64,000 nucleotides of DNA from Bacillota bacterium (GCA_023458755.1 JAEWYE010000031.1:69999-133998), one strand, 5' to 3'. Numbered from the stretch's first letter, positions 8,177 through 18,360 are shown. The notes: generated from the sequence alone by a model not told the origin. Numbers and translations: made by a program.

Positions 8177-9649
8177 TTGAAAAAGTCAAAGATTATTTCC
8201 TTACTTTGTGCAGCCGCTATGCTGACCGCAACCTTTACCGGCTGTGCAGGCAGCAACACGGCAAGTACCGCATCCAAAGCAGATGCTACATCTTCGGCAG
8301 CTTCCGGTGAAGTTCCGACTCTTACCTGGTGGCTCATCGGCAACCAGCCAGAAAATCTTCAGGCAGGCGTAGATAAAATTAACGATTACACCTCGAAGAA
8401 AATCGGCGTGAAAGTTGACATTAAAGTAGCTTCCTGGGGCGACTGGGATACCAAAATGAACACCATCGTAAACTCCGGTGAAGCATTTGATATCATGTTC
8501 ACCAATAACACCAAGTACTGCAAACAAGTACAGCAGGGTGCTTTTGCCGACCTTACAGATCTCGTAAAGACCGCTGCTCCTGACCTCTATAAATTCATTC
8601 CGGAAAAAGTATGGAGCGGTGCAAAAATCGGCGGAAAAATTTACTCCGTACCAACCTACAAAGATTCTTCTACCTCCCAGTACTGGGTATTTGACGACGC
8701 TTACGTACAAAAGTACAAACTGGACGTTGCCAGCATCAAAACCTTTGATGATCTGGACAAAGCTCTGACCACCATTAAAAAGGGTGAAGGCAAATCGGTT
8801 TATCCGCTCACCATGATTCAAAATGATGCATTCTCCGGCATGCTCAATAATTATGATGACCTGACCCTCGGACTGCCTTTCATCGGCGTACGTTATGACG
8901 ATGCAAGCCGAAAAGTTGTTCCTGTTTTGGAGCAGTCCGATACCATGGCACAGCTCAAGATGCTGAACAAATGGTACAAAGCCGGCATCATCAATCCGGA
9001 CGCTCCTACTCTGAAAGATTCCCCGAAGAACAAGATGTTTATGTCCGCTCAAGGTTTCCCGGGTGCAGAAATCGGCTGGGCTGCTGATCAGGGCGTTAAG
9101 AAGTATGATACCGTACAGGTATTCGGACCTCTGTACAGCAACAGCACCATCCAAGGCTCTTTAAACGCAATTTCCGCAAACTCCAAGCATAAGACCGAAG
9201 CATTGAAATTCCTCCAGCTCGTCAACACCGATCAAAAACTGCGCGACATGCTCGCATACGGCGTGGAAGGTACAGATTTCCAGTATAAGAGCGACAAAGT
9301 TGTAAAGCGCTTGACCGATACATGGGGCATTGGCAACTACGCAATCGGCACATTCTTTGATATGTCCACACAGGAAGGTTCTCCTGCCGACCAGTGGGAT
9401 CAGGTTAAAGCTTTGAATGAAAAAGCAACTGCTTCTGTATGCCTCGGCTTCACTCCGGATACTTCTAAAATTGCTACACAGATGGCAAACTGCCAGGCAG
9501 TTTGGGATAAATACCGTTATGAGCTTATGAACGGTGCTTCCGATCCGACCACTACAGTGCCTAAGGTCATGAAAGACTTGAAGGCAGCCGGTATGGATGA
9601 AATCGTAACCGAGATGCAGTCTCAGATCGACAAAAACTTCAAAAAATAA
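8177..9649 (+). CDS. sugar-binding lipoprotein of the CUT1 importer
   Basis: Extracytoplasmic solute-binding protein, 490 residues, tethered through a lipobox FTGC with acylated Cys23. A Ser/Thr/Ala-rich linker follows and then the mature domain (TWWLIGNQPENLQ onward). It uses a TTG start at 8177 with AAAGGAGGG upstream. It closes the permease operon and is followed by a strong terminator, so it is probably the specificity subunit. A clear paralog lies at 21077-22588; both share blocks such as GAKIG-KIY-VPT, LGFT-DTSKI and DLKAAG near the C-terminus. Confidence 0.9.
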   Translation: MKKSKIISLLCAAAMLTATFTGCAGSNTASTASKADATSSAASGEVPTLTWWLIGNQPENLQAGVDKINDYTSKKIGVKVDIKVASWGDWDTKMNTIVNSGEAFDIMFTNNTKYCKQVQQGAFADLTDLVKTAAPDLYKFIPEKVWSGAKIGGKIYSVPTYKDSSTSQYWVFDDAYVQKYKLDVASIKTFDDLDKALTTIKKGEGKSVYPLTMIQNDAFSGMLNNYDDLTLGLPFIGVRYDDASRKVVPVLEQSDTMAQLKMLNKWYKAGIINPDAPTLKDSPKNKMFMSAQGFPGAEIGWAADQGVKKYDTVQVFGPLYSNSTIQGSLNAISANSKHKTEALKFLQLVNTDQKLRDMLAYGVEGTDFQYKSDKVVKRLTDTWGIGNYAIGTFFDMSTQEGSPADQWDQVKALNEKATASVCLGFTPDTSKIATQMANCQAVWDKYRYELMNGASDPTTTVPKVMKDLKAAGMDEIVTEMQSQIDKNFKK

Positions 9650-9713
9650 TCTCTTTCTTCTAATCTCTTAAAATTCTCTTTTCTCTTTTAATAACTCCCT
9701 ATTTTCGTCTTTG

Positions 9714-9756
9714 AAAACCTGAACAACAGACGCTTCTGATGTTCAGGTTTTCTTTT
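9714..9756 (+). terminator. Rho-independent terminator of the importer operon
   Basis: A 12-bp perfect stem AAAACCTGAACA/TGTTCAGGTTTT with a 14-base loop is followed by CTTTT. It separates the importer genes from the glycosidase genes. Confidence 0.85.
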
Positions 9757-9855
9757 AAAGTAAAGAAATTTGTTAAGTTCTTTCTATACTGCTATTTTAT
9801 AAAAATTTATAAAAAAATTCGCAAAACCATAAATAGGATAACGAGGTTAATCAAT

Positions 9856-10845
9856 ATGAGTAAAATTATCGGCAATGCACTCCCAAATATCCCTTGGCAA
9901 GACAAGCCGCAGGACTGCACCGAACCGCTGTGGCGTTATACGCAGAATCCGATTATTGAGCGGAATGCGACGAAAAATTCCAACAGTATTTTCAACAGCG
10001 CGGTGGTACCGTTCGGCGACGGGTTTGCCGGTGTGTTCCGCTGTGACAGCCGTTCGGTAAGTATGGATATTTTTGCCGGTTTCAGCAATGACGGCATTCA
10101 CTGGAAAATTGACAATACTCCCATTCATTTTGAGGGAAACACCGATGTGACAGCGCGCGAATATCGTTACGACCCGCGTGTATGCTTTATTGATGATCGT
10201 TATTATATTACATGGTGCAACGGTTACCATGGGCCGACAATCGGTGTTGGTTATACCTTTGACTTTAAAACCTTCTATCAGCTTGAAAACGCGTTTTTGC
10301 CCTACAACCGCAACGGCGTACTGTTTCCGCGCAAAATAGACGGCATGTATGCCATGCTCAGCCGTCCGAGCGATACCGGTCATACACCTTTCGGTGATAT
10401 TTTCTGCAGCAAGAGTCCGGACCTTACATTCTGGGGCAGACACCGCTGGGTAATGGGAACCATTAACGATGACCGCTCCGCCTGGCAGAGCAAAAAAGTC
10501 GGGCCTGGCCCGATTCCCATTGAAACGAGCGAAGGCTGGCTGCTGATTTATCACGGCGTGATCAATACCTGTAACGGCTTTGTGTACCGTGTGGGCTGTG
10601 CGCTGCTGGATATTGACGAACCGTGGAAGGTAAAGGCACGTTCCAGAAATTATATTCTGGCACCGCAAAAAATGTATGAATGCGTGGGCGATGTGCCGAA
10701 TGTCACATTTCCGTGCGCTGCTCTTACGGATGCCGAAACCGGACGTATTGCACTGTATTACGGCTGTGCGGATACCGTAACCGGTTTGGCGTTTACAACC
10801 GTGGATACACTTTTGAACTATATGGAAGAATATCCGCTGAATTAA
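9856..10845 (+). CDS. GH130 beta-mannoside phosphorylase
   Basis: GH130 phosphorylases split beta-mannosides with phosphate to give mannose 1-phosphate. The 329-residue product shows the five-bladed propeller pattern with NPIIERNATKNSNSIFNSAV, the proton-donor region YDPRVCFIDDRYYITWCNGY and the phosphate-handling segment KKVGPGPIPIETSEGWLLIYHG. It resembles the mannosyl-glucose/mannooligosaccharide phosphorylase side of the family, but beta-1,4-mannosyl-GlcNAc, the N-glycan core, is also a plausible substrate. ATG 9856 is used because the longer upstream frame runs into the terminator hairpin. There is no signal peptide. Confidence 0.88.
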   Translation: MSKIIGNALPNIPWQDKPQDCTEPLWRYTQNPIIERNATKNSNSIFNSAVVPFGDGFAGVFRCDSRSVSMDIFAGFSNDGIHWKIDNTPIHFEGNTDVTAREYRYDPRVCFIDDRYYITWCNGYHGPTIGVGYTFDFKTFYQLENAFLPYNRNGVLFPRKIDGMYAMLSRPSDTGHTPFGDIFCSKSPDLTFWGRHRWVMGTINDDRSAWQSKKVGPGPIPIETSEGWLLIYHGVINTCNGFVYRVGCALLDIDEPWKVKARSRNYILAPQKMYECVGDVPNVTFPCAALTDAETGRIALYYGCADTVTGLAFTTVDTLLNYMEEYPLN

Positions 10846-10967
10846 ACAAGTTTTAAATGGAATACTTTTTTAATTCTATATCATGCTGCATATTAATTTT
10901 ATTGCATTCTAACTGTTTATTCGACAGATATTCTATATTTGTATAACAACTAAAGAAGGAGCAATTT

Positions 10968-13900
10968 ATGATTTTTGCGAAAGAGCGTGCGGAGGTTATC
11001 TGCGCACAACTGAAAAAATTTCAGAAGGTCAAAAAGTTTGAATTGACGCACTGGCAAATGAAAGAGGGCAATTTTCTGCGCCCAATGGACGCGGAACAGG
11101 CTCCCGCGGCGTGGCAGGCATTTGACAGCCGCACCATGCACTGGTACGGCCCGGATAAGCACTATTGGTTCCGCATTTCCTATACCGTTCCGGAAGAAGA
11201 AGCGGGGAAAGCACTGTGGATGGTTCTGCACACGCAAATTGAGGAATGGGACGACGGCAAAAATCCGCAGTTTCTTCTGTTTGTGGACAACGAAATCGTG
11301 CAGGGAATGGATATGAACCACCGCGAGGTTCTGCTTACCCGTTCTGCGGAAGCGGGACATACCTATCATTTCGACATTCAGTCCTACACCGGAACACTTC
11401 ACTCTGAGTTTCAGCTTTTGGGTGAAATCGCCGAAATCAGCGAATCGGTGCGCCAACTTTACTATGATATTCAAATCCCGCTTTGGGCGATGGACCGTAT
11501 GGACGCCAAGGATAAAACACGCATTGATATGGAAACGGTACTGAATGACACCGTCAATCTGCTTGACCTGCGTCAGGTGTATTCTGAGGTGTTCTATCAA
11601 TCCGTTGACTGTGCGCATGACTATATTCAGAAGAAGCTGTATGAGGAAATGGGCGGCTACAACGAGGTGATCGCCTCCTGCATCGGTCACACTCATATTG
11701 ACGTGGCATGGTGGTGGACGGTTGCGCAGACCCGTGAAAAAGTGGCCCGCAGCTTTGCAACTGTTCTGAAGCTGATGGAAGAATACCCAGAATATAAATT
11801 TATGTCCAGTCAGCCGCAGCTTTACGCGTTTTTAAAAGAACGTTATCCGGAATTGTACGCAAAAATCAAAGAGCGCGTTAAGGAAGGCCGCTGGGAGCCG
11901 GAAGGCGGCATGTGGCTGGAGGCCGACTGCAACCTGACCTCCGGTGAATCCCTCACCAGACAGTTTTTGTACGGCAAACGCTTCTTCAAGGAAGAATTCG
12001 GCGTGGAGAATCGTGTGCTTTGGCTGCCGGACGTGTTTGGTTATTCCGGCGCGCTGCCGCAGATTATGAAAAAATGCGGAATCGACTATTTTATGACCAC
12101 CAAGCTTTCGTGGAACCAGTTTAACAAAGTGCCGAACGATACTCTTCTGTGGGAAGGTATTGACGGCAGTAAGGTGCTCACACACTTTATTTCTACGCTG
12201 GGCGTTGGACAGAGTACCGATAAATTCTTTACCACCTACAATGGCATGCTGCACCCGGATGCGATTATGGGCGGATGGGAACGCTATCAGAATAAGGAAA
12301 TGAACAACGATATTCTCATTTCCTACGGTTACGGGGATGGCGGCGGCGGACCAACCAGAGAAATGCTCGAAACCGGCAACCGCATGGAAAAGGGTATCAA
12401 GGGTGTTCCGAAGGTGCGTCAGGCGTTTTCCGGAGAGTATTTCCGCGAGCTGGAAGCACGCGTAAAAGACAGCAAGCGTCTTTCCACTTGGACGGGTGAA
12501 TTCTATTTTGAATATCACCGCGGAACCTATACCTCTATGGCACGCAACAAGCGCGCAAACCGCAAGAGCGAACTGATGCTGATGGATTTGGAGCTGTTCT
12601 CCGTCCTTGCGGAGGCATGTGGTGTTGCGTATCCGGCGGAGGAACTGGAAAAGATGTGGAAAACCGTTCTTCTGAATCAGTTCCACGATATTCTTCCCGG
12701 TTCGTCCATTCATGAGGTTTACGAAGTGACCAAAAAGGAATATGAAGAAATTCACGAAACCGGCACCAAGCTCATCCGTGAACGGGTTGCTGCTTTAACC
12801 GGCAAGGGCGACGCGGTTACGGTATACAATACCTTGGGCTTTACCCGTAATGACATTGTTGCGCTGGAAAACTGCGAAGCCAACGCGCTGACCGACGAAT
12901 CCGGCAACATTTACCCCGTTCAGAAAACAGCGGACGGAGCGTACGTATATCTGACCGGCCTGCCATCCAAGGGCTTTAAAACCTACACAAAGGTCAATGC
13001 ACCAGCTTCCGTTTCTCCGTTTGTTCTCTCTGACAATACTGTGGAAACGCCTTATTATCAGATAAAGTTTGACGAGAACGGGAATATCGCTTCGCTGTTT
13101 GACAAAGAGAACAGCCGCGAAGTGGTACAGCCGGGCAAATGTCTCAATCAGCTCCGTGTATTTGAAGACAAACCGATTTATTACGATAACTGGGATATCG
13201 ATATTTTCTACCGTGAGAAGTATTGGGATGTCGATGATAAAACCAAGATGAACTGGCTGGAAAATGGGCCGGTCGAAGCCGTTTTGGAAATTGAACGCCC
13301 GTATTCCAACTCCCTCATTCGCCAAAAAATCCATTTCTATGCCAATGCCAGACGCATTGATTTTGAAACCTATGTGGACTGGCACGAAAGTCAGCATGTG
13401 ATGAAGGTGCTGTTCCCGTGCGACGTGCATACGGATGAAGCGACCTTTGACATCCAGTTCGGCAATGTGACGCGCAAAACACACACCAACACCAGTTGGG
13501 ATATGGCACGCTTTGAAAGCTGCGGACACAAGTGGGCGGATGTATCCGAGGGAGGATACGGTGTTGCTGTGCTGAATGACTGCAAATACGGTCATTCCGC
13601 AAACGAGGGGGAACTTGACCTCACGCTTATTAAGTCCGGTATCGAGCCGAACGCAACCACCGACCAGGAAGAACATTTCTTCACCTATTCGCTCTATCCG
13701 CACGCAGGCACCTGGCGCGAGTCCGATGTTCCGCAGGAAGCCTATAAGCTCAATCAGCCGGCTTTTGCGGCAAACGGCGGGAAAGCGGGTAAATCCTTCT
13801 CCTTTGCTTCCACCGATCATCAGAATGTCGTTTTGGAAACCGTAAAGAAAGCCGAAAACGGAAAAGGCATTATCCTGCGTGTTTACGAAAACCGCAATAT

Positions 13901-14057
13901 GCGTACAAACGCGGTGCTTACCCTCGGCCGACAACTGAAAAAAGTCAGCGAATGTGATCTTCTGGAAAATGTAATTCGGGAAGTGCCATGTGAGGGCAGC
14001 AGTTTTCAGGCAGCCATTCTTCCTTATGAAATTAAAACCTTCCTTGTCGAACTTTAA
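10968..14057 (+). CDS. GH38 alpha-mannosidase
   Basis: A 1029-residue cytosolic alpha-mannosidase. Zinc ligands appear in IGHTHIDVAWWW (His241, Asp245 region), and the nucleophile is Asp355 in LWLPDVFGYS. The order is an N-terminal beta domain (1-230), the GH38 catalytic domain (about 235-500), a helical middle domain (QFHDILPGSSIHEVYE) and a C-terminal beta-rich domain. Bacterial GH38 enzymes trim alpha-linked mannose. AAGGAG precedes ATG 10968. Together with GH130, GH20 and GH3 it suggests stepwise intracellular breakdown of a mannose-rich oligosaccharide. Confidence 0.92.
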   Translation: MIFAKERAEVICAQLKKFQKVKKFELTHWQMKEGNFLRPMDAEQAPAAWQAFDSRTMHWYGPDKHYWFRISYTVPEEEAGKALWMVLHTQIEEWDDGKNPQFLLFVDNEIVQGMDMNHREVLLTRSAEAGHTYHFDIQSYTGTLHSEFQLLGEIAEISESVRQLYYDIQIPLWAMDRMDAKDKTRIDMETVLNDTVNLLDLRQVYSEVFYQSVDCAHDYIQKKLYEEMGGYNEVIASCIGHTHIDVAWWWTVAQTREKVARSFATVLKLMEEYPEYKFMSSQPQLYAFLKERYPELYAKIKERVKEGRWEPEGGMWLEADCNLTSGESLTRQFLYGKRFFKEEFGVENRVLWLPDVFGYSGALPQIMKKCGIDYFMTTKLSWNQFNKVPNDTLLWEGIDGSKVLTHFISTLGVGQSTDKFFTTYNGMLHPDAIMGGWERYQNKEMNNDILISYGYGDGGGGPTREMLETGNRMEKGIKGVPKVRQAFSGEYFRELEARVKDSKRLSTWTGEFYFEYHRGTYTSMARNKRANRKSELMLMDLELFSVLAEACGVAYPAEELEKMWKTVLLNQFHDILPGSSIHEVYEVTKKEYEEIHETGTKLIRERVAALTGKGDAVTVYNTLGFTRNDIVALENCEANALTDESGNIYPVQKTADGAYVYLTGLPSKGFKTYTKVNAPASVSPFVLSDNTVETPYYQIKFDENGNIASLFDKENSREVVQPGKCLNQLRVFEDKPIYYDNWDIDIFYREKYWDVDDKTKMNWLENGPVEAVLEIERPYSNSLIRQKIHFYANARRIDFETYVDWHESQHVMKVLFPCDVHTDEATFDIQFGNVTRKTHTNTSWDMARFESCGHKWADVSEGGYGVAVLNDCKYGHSANEGELDLTLIKSGIEPNATTDQEEHFFTYSLYPHAGTWRESDVPQEAYKLNQPAFAANGGKAGKSFSFASTDHQNVVLETVKKAENGKGIILRVYENRNMRTNAVLTLGRQLKKVSECDLLENVIREVPCEGSSFQAAILPYEIKTFLVEL

Positions 14058-14079
14058 TTAAAGTTTTATATTTGGTGTG

Positions 14080-14130
14080 TTATCCGCTGTGTCTCTCCTA
14101 ATGAAATGAAAAGGAAAAGGCAGCGGATAA
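14080..14130 (+). other. inverted repeat between GH38 and GH3 genes
   Basis: The 10-bp arms TTATCCGCTG and CAGCGGATAA are perfect and separated by 31 bases of AG-rich sequence. This could be an operator or a weak hairpin. It has no T tract and is not called a terminator. Confidence 0.35.
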
Positions 14131-14222
14131 TGCACGTTAAAACGGATTTTAGAATGGGGGATACCAGCCCGTGCACGGTTGATTTACGTATTCCCGGAAA
14201 AATTGGAAAAGGATGAGCTTGT

Positions 14223-16493
14223 TTGAAACCATATCAAAACCCAAAACTTTCGACCCTTGCGCGTGCCCGTGATTTGCTTTCGCAAATGACCCTGCAGGAA
14301 AAGGTCGGCCAGTTAAACCAGAGGCTTTACGGGTTTTCCTGCTATGAGCGAAACGGGAGTGAAATCTGTCTTACGCGGGAATTTGAGGACGAAGCGGAAC
14401 GGTACGGCGGAATGGGAGTACTTTACGGACTTTTCCGCGCGGACCCCTGGTCAAAACGGGATTATGAAAACGGAATTCCGCCGGAGCTAGCGCGCAAAGC
14501 GTACAATACGGTACAGCACTGCGTGATAGAGCATTCACGCCTCGGCATTCCGGTCCTGATGAGCAGCGAGTGTCCGCACGGGCATCAGGCTTTAGGCGGC
14601 TATCTTCTTCCGGTAAATCTTTGCGCGGGTGCGGCGTGGAACCCGGAGCTTCTGCGGCAGGCATATGCGGTTTGTGCGCGCCAACTCCGCACCATGGGTG
14701 TCGATCTCGCACTGATGTCCGTTCTGGATGTGCTGCGTGACCCGCGATGGGGACGCAGTGAAGAATGCTACAGTGAAGACCCGTATCTAAGCGCATGCCT
14801 TGCAGAGGCCGCTGTTACCGGATGTCAGGAAAACGGCGTGACGGCTGTGGCAAAGCATTTCTGCGCGCAGGGTGAATGCAAGGGTGGCGTGAACGCAAGC
14901 GCGGCTTCCATTGGCCCACGCGAACTGCGGGAAATTCATCTTCCACCGGCACAAGCCTGCTGTCGGGCAGGCGTAGGCGGAATCATGGCGGCATATAACG
15001 AAATCGACGGAATACCCTGTCACGCAAACGCCGGACTGCTGCGAGGAATTCTTCGGGAAGAGTTCGGCTTTGACGGTATTGTCATGGCGGATGGCACCGC
15101 GGTCGACCGGCTGGATGTCGTGACCGGCGACAACGTAAAATCCGGTGCGGCGGCACTGCGCGCGGGTGTAGATGTCAGCCTTTGGGATACCGGCTTTTCC
15201 CTACTGGAGGAGGCTGTGCAAAAGGGTTGCGTTTCAGAATCGGAGCTGAACGAAGCGGTGCTTCGCGTGTTAAAGCTGAAATTCGAACGCGGTCTTTTTG
15301 AACATCCTTATCTGGATGAGACCATTCTGCTCGGCGAGTATTCCAGCCATAATCATCCGCAATCTCTGGAATTGGCAAGGCAGGGCGTTGTGCTTTTGAA
15401 AAATGAGGGAAATCTGCTGCCGCTTTCGAGAGAAACGGGTAAACGGATTGCGGTCATTGGGCCAAATGCGGATGACCTTTACGCGCAGATGGGCGACTAC
15501 AGTCCGCCAGTACACCCCGAATGCGGCGTTACGGTTCGTCAGGGACTGGAGCGTTTCTGCGGGGAGAGCCAAACTGTAAATTACGCGCGCGGCTGCGGAA
15601 TTTTTGACGGTTCAGAGGAAGAAATGCGGCAAGCGGTCACGCTTGCCGGGCAAAGCGATATCGTCATTTTAGTGCTCGGCGGTTCTTCCAGCCGCTTTTC
15701 CGGTTCTAAATTTGACAAAAACGGAGCGGCTTTGGTGGAAGGCCCCCTGCAAATGGATTGCGGCGAAGGGGTTGATTGCGCGGATTTGCGCCTTTGCGGC
15801 AGGCAGGAGGAACTCTTCTCCCACATCGCGGAATTGGGCAAGCCGGTCATTACGGTGCTTATCGGCGGACGCCCGTATGCGGTTCCGGAAATTGCGGAGA
15901 AAAGTACTGCTTTTCTTACGGTATTCTATCCCGGCCCCATGGGTGGGCAGGCGATTGCGGAAATACTGCTTGGCATAACAGAGCCGGGTGGGAGGCTTCC
16001 AGCTTCCATGCCGCGCAGCAGCGGGCAGCTTCCGGTTTATTACAATTCCCGCAATTCTTATCACGCCATGGGGTACCACGATTTGCCGGATACGCCCCTG
16101 TTCGCTTTCGGCGATGGACTTTCCTATACGGAGTTTGTTTATGAAGATGTGCGGATATCCAACCAAGAACCTGCGGCGCACGAATTAAACGATGCGCCGG
16201 TTTTATGCACATTCATTGTCCGCAACATCGGCAAACGGGCGGGGTGGACGGTGCCTTCCCTTTACATTCAGGGGCTCTCCGGCTCCGTTGTGCGCAGAAG
16301 AAAAGAACTGCGCGCGTTTGATAAGCATTTTCTGAAAGCCGGGGAATCCGTTTCGGCTACATTTACACTCGGTTTTTCGGAGCTTGCCGTTTGGGATGCC
16401 GATATGCATTTTACCGTGGAACCGGGCGATGTATCGCTGTTTTTAGAAGACGGTGGGAAAGTACTATGGCAGGGTACTCTTCATATACAGTGA
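14223..16493 (+). CDS. GH3 beta-glycosidase
   Basis: A 756-residue family 3 glycosidase without signal peptide. The N-terminal TIM barrel (about 15-350) has the MTLQEKVGQL opening and the likely nucleophile Asp290 in GIVMADGTAVD. The alpha/beta sandwich (about 385-580) begins VVLLKNEGNLLPL, and a fibronectin-III-like C-terminal domain (about 660-750) contains FTLGFSELAVWD. The start is TTG 14223 with AAGGATGAG about 10 bases upstream. GH3 members cleave beta-glucosides, beta-xylosides or beta-GlcNAc; the exact sugar cannot be read from sequence. Only 30 bp separate it from the next gene. Confidence 0.88.
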   Translation: MKPYQNPKLSTLARARDLLSQMTLQEKVGQLNQRLYGFSCYERNGSEICLTREFEDEAERYGGMGVLYGLFRADPWSKRDYENGIPPELARKAYNTVQHCVIEHSRLGIPVLMSSECPHGHQALGGYLLPVNLCAGAAWNPELLRQAYAVCARQLRTMGVDLALMSVLDVLRDPRWGRSEECYSEDPYLSACLAEAAVTGCQENGVTAVAKHFCAQGECKGGVNASAASIGPRELREIHLPPAQACCRAGVGGIMAAYNEIDGIPCHANAGLLRGILREEFGFDGIVMADGTAVDRLDVVTGDNVKSGAAALRAGVDVSLWDTGFSLLEEAVQKGCVSESELNEAVLRVLKLKFERGLFEHPYLDETILLGEYSSHNHPQSLELARQGVVLLKNEGNLLPLSRETGKRIAVIGPNADDLYAQMGDYSPPVHPECGVTVRQGLERFCGESQTVNYARGCGIFDGSEEEMRQAVTLAGQSDIVILVLGGSSSRFSGSKFDKNGAALVEGPLQMDCGEGVDCADLRLCGRQEELFSHIAELGKPVITVLIGGRPYAVPEIAEKSTAFLTVFYPGPMGGQAIAEILLGITEPGGRLPASMPRSSGQLPVYYNSRNSYHAMGYHDLPDTPLFAFGDGLSYTEFVYEDVRISNQEPAAHELNDAPVLCTFIVRNIGKRAGWTVPSLYIQGLSGSVVRRRKELRAFDKHFLKAGESVSATFTLGFSELAVWDADMHFTVEPGDVSLFLEDGGKVLWQGTLHIQ

Positions 16494-16523
16494 TGATTTT
16501 TTATCGGGAAAGAGGTTCTTGCA

Positions 16524-17375
16524 GTGAAATCGATGGATATTTTTCGTCGGGAAATTTTAGCGCCAGATAATGCCCGTAAATTTCTGAATGAAAAAGAATT
16601 TTCCGAATTTTGTTTGATACCGCAGGAGGAAAGGACGACATTTTTACAGGAACTAATCAGTCGGCCCATCGCCAGATTTACTGTAATCAATGAGCTTTAC
16701 TTTCGTTCCAAATGGGCAGAGCTGATACGGTTCATCTATGGCAGCCGACCGATTACCCTCGTTGAGGTTGCGTCGGGTGATGCCGATATGATTCCGCAGG
16801 CGTTAGCTCGTTCCAATCCTTCCAGTACCTATATAACCGCAAATATGAACAAGCAGCTGAATGAAAGCTTACTTGTGAAAACACAAGGTTTGGATTTGAA
16901 CATCTCCTTAATCGATGACGATGCCATGCATTTAAATCGGTATATCAGCAGAAAAACTGCTGACCTCATAGCGTTTCAGCATGGAGTGAACGACGTGCTC
17001 CAGGCAATTCTCTGCACAGCCGCCGGGATAGATACTGTTTATTGCGATTGGATGGAATTGCTGCCGAAGATGATTCAGCTTTTGCAGCAAGAGATCGAAC
17101 AAGGTACGCTCGAGCAAAACACGAAGCCCGTGTTTTTAAAGCTGATTGCGATTCTCATGGAAGAGCTGAAAGACGGCGGCATACTTGCAATCAGCCACTA
17201 TATGTTTCAGCTTGACTTGGACTGGGGATACCCCGCAGATTTGTTTGAAAATCTAATACCGATGATTCGTAAATGGTTTTCCGAGTTAGCGGGATGCGAA
17301 GAAATATTCTATGAACAGTTCAATCTGCAATGGTGGCTGTTTTTAAGAAAAACAACATTAAGGGAAGAACTGTGA
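16524..17375 (+). CDS. uncharacterised protein with SAM-methyltransferase-like core
   Basis: A 283-residue soluble protein that I cannot assign to a named family. The middle resembles a class I methyltransferase fold. A motif-I-like strand-loop VEVASGDADMIPQAL is at about residues 79-93, an acidic segment ISLIDDDAMHL follows, then ADLIAFQHGVNDVL, and a late strand reads LKDGGILAISHYMF. The glycine-rich loop is poor (ASGDAD rather than GxGxG), so catalysis is uncertain. GTG 16524 has AGAGG 8 bases upstream; ATG 16533 is an alternative. It is translationally linked to the kinase gene, whose start is 1 bp after its stop, so the two probably act together. Confidence 0.6.
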   Translation: MKSMDIFRREILAPDNARKFLNEKEFSEFCLIPQEERTTFLQELISRPIARFTVINELYFRSKWAELIRFIYGSRPITLVEVASGDADMIPQALARSNPSSTYITANMNKQLNESLLVKTQGLDLNISLIDDDAMHLNRYISRKTADLIAFQHGVNDVLQAILCTAAGIDTVYCDWMELLPKMIQLLQQEIEQGTLEQNTKPVFLKLIAILMEELKDGGILAISHYMFQLDLDWGYPADLFENLIPMIRKWFSELAGCEEIFYEQFNLQWWLFLRKTTLREEL

Positions 17376-17376
17376 A

Positions 17377-18360
17377 ATGAATACAGAATCAAGCTTATAT
17401 AAAGAATTGACCGAGGATGAACGGAAAGCCGTTATTCAGACAAGCCTGCATACCAACCTGGCAACAGAAGTAACGCTACTGGATGGTGGAATGTTTAATA
17501 CTACTTATAGAATCCGCTATGGCGAACAGAAACGAGAGGCAGTCCTTCGGTGCGGCCCTGTGAATCGGCATCTTCTGATGACGTTTGAAAATAATTTGAT
17601 GGAGGCGGAGAATTTCGTCTATCAGATCTGTGAGAAAATCGGAGTTCCCTGTTCCAAAGTGCTGGCTTGTGATACGACAAAACGTCTGATTAACCGAGAC
17701 TATATGATTGTGGAATATATTAAGAGCGTTCCGCTGTCAGATAAAAGCATCGGGCAGGAGCAAAAAGCAAAGCTGTATGCGCAAACTGGTAGCCTGATGA
17801 AAAAGTTTCATTCCGTTACCGGCGAAAAGTTCGGACGTATTTCCAACATTCTTTCCGGTATGGCTTTCGATTCTTGGTGGGACTATTTAGAATCCGAGAT
17901 AACGGATATTCTCGAAAAATCGAAACCGTACCGTGCGTTTTCAGAGCAGGAGGAAACACAGATTTTATATATTTTGAAAAAACACAAAGCATTGCTCAAT
18001 GAAATTACAGTTCCTCATTTGGTGCATGCCGATTTGTGGGAAGGCAATGTATTAATCTGTGAACAGAGCTGCGAATACAATGTTGCGGCGATCATTGACA
18101 TGGACAGGGCAGTATTCGGCGATGTCGATTTTGAACTTGCTACCGGATGGATGATCAACGAAGACTTTCTGAAAGGCTATGATCCGGACTTTGATTACGC
18201 AGCTTACCGTTCGGAAGACCGGACTATCCGCAGAAAAATTTACGGGATGCTGTTCTATCTGATTGAAGCGTATGTTGGTATTGCGGAGTATAATAACCTA
18301 GACCAATATCGGCAGAATAAGAAATTGATTTTAGATTTGCTTCCAGAATTGATTGAGTAG
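17377..18360 (+). CDS. APH-family phosphotransferase (putative sugar kinase)
   Basis: A 327-residue protein-kinase-like phosphotransferase. The Brenner catalytic loop reads LVHADLWEGNVLI (HxDxxxxN), and the metal-binding aspartate follows in AAIIDMDRAVFGDVDFELA. An ATP-binding start, LLDGGMFNTTYRIR, is near residue 35. The family includes aminoglycoside, choline and homoserine kinases and the anomeric N-acetylhexosamine 1-kinases. Because it sits among GlcNAc- and mannose-releasing enzymes, a sugar kinase role is more likely than antibiotic resistance; this is inference. AGGGAAG precedes the ATG. Confidence 0.75.
   Translation: MNTESSLYKELTEDERKAVIQTSLHTNLATEVTLLDGGMFNTTYRIRYGEQKREAVLRCGPVNRHLLMTFENNLMEAENFVYQICEKIGVPCSKVLACDTTKRLINRDYMIVEYIKSVPLSDKSIGQEQKAKLYAQTGSLMKKFHSVTGEKFGRISNILSGMAFDSWWDYLESEITDILEKSKPYRAFSEQEETQILYILKKHKALLNEITVPHLVHADLWEGNVLICEQSCEYNVAAIIDMDRAVFGDVDFELATGWMINEDFLKGYDPDFDYAAYRSEDRTIRRKIYGMLFYLIEAYVGIAEYNNLDQYRQNKKLILDLLPELIE

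Noticed and set aside
9847..10668. Antisense frame of 273 codons opposite the GH130 gene
   Set aside because: The sense strand encodes a clear GH130 protein; the antisense product has no family features or start signals.
12795..13934. Long antisense frame (379 codons) opposite the GH38 gene
   Set aside because: It is a shadow of the well-supported GH38 reading frame, has no ribosome site and shows no recognisable domain.
17377..18360. Aminoglycoside resistance gene
   Set aside because: The APH fold alone does not show resistance; the gene sits within a sugar-use locus and the family includes sugar kinases.
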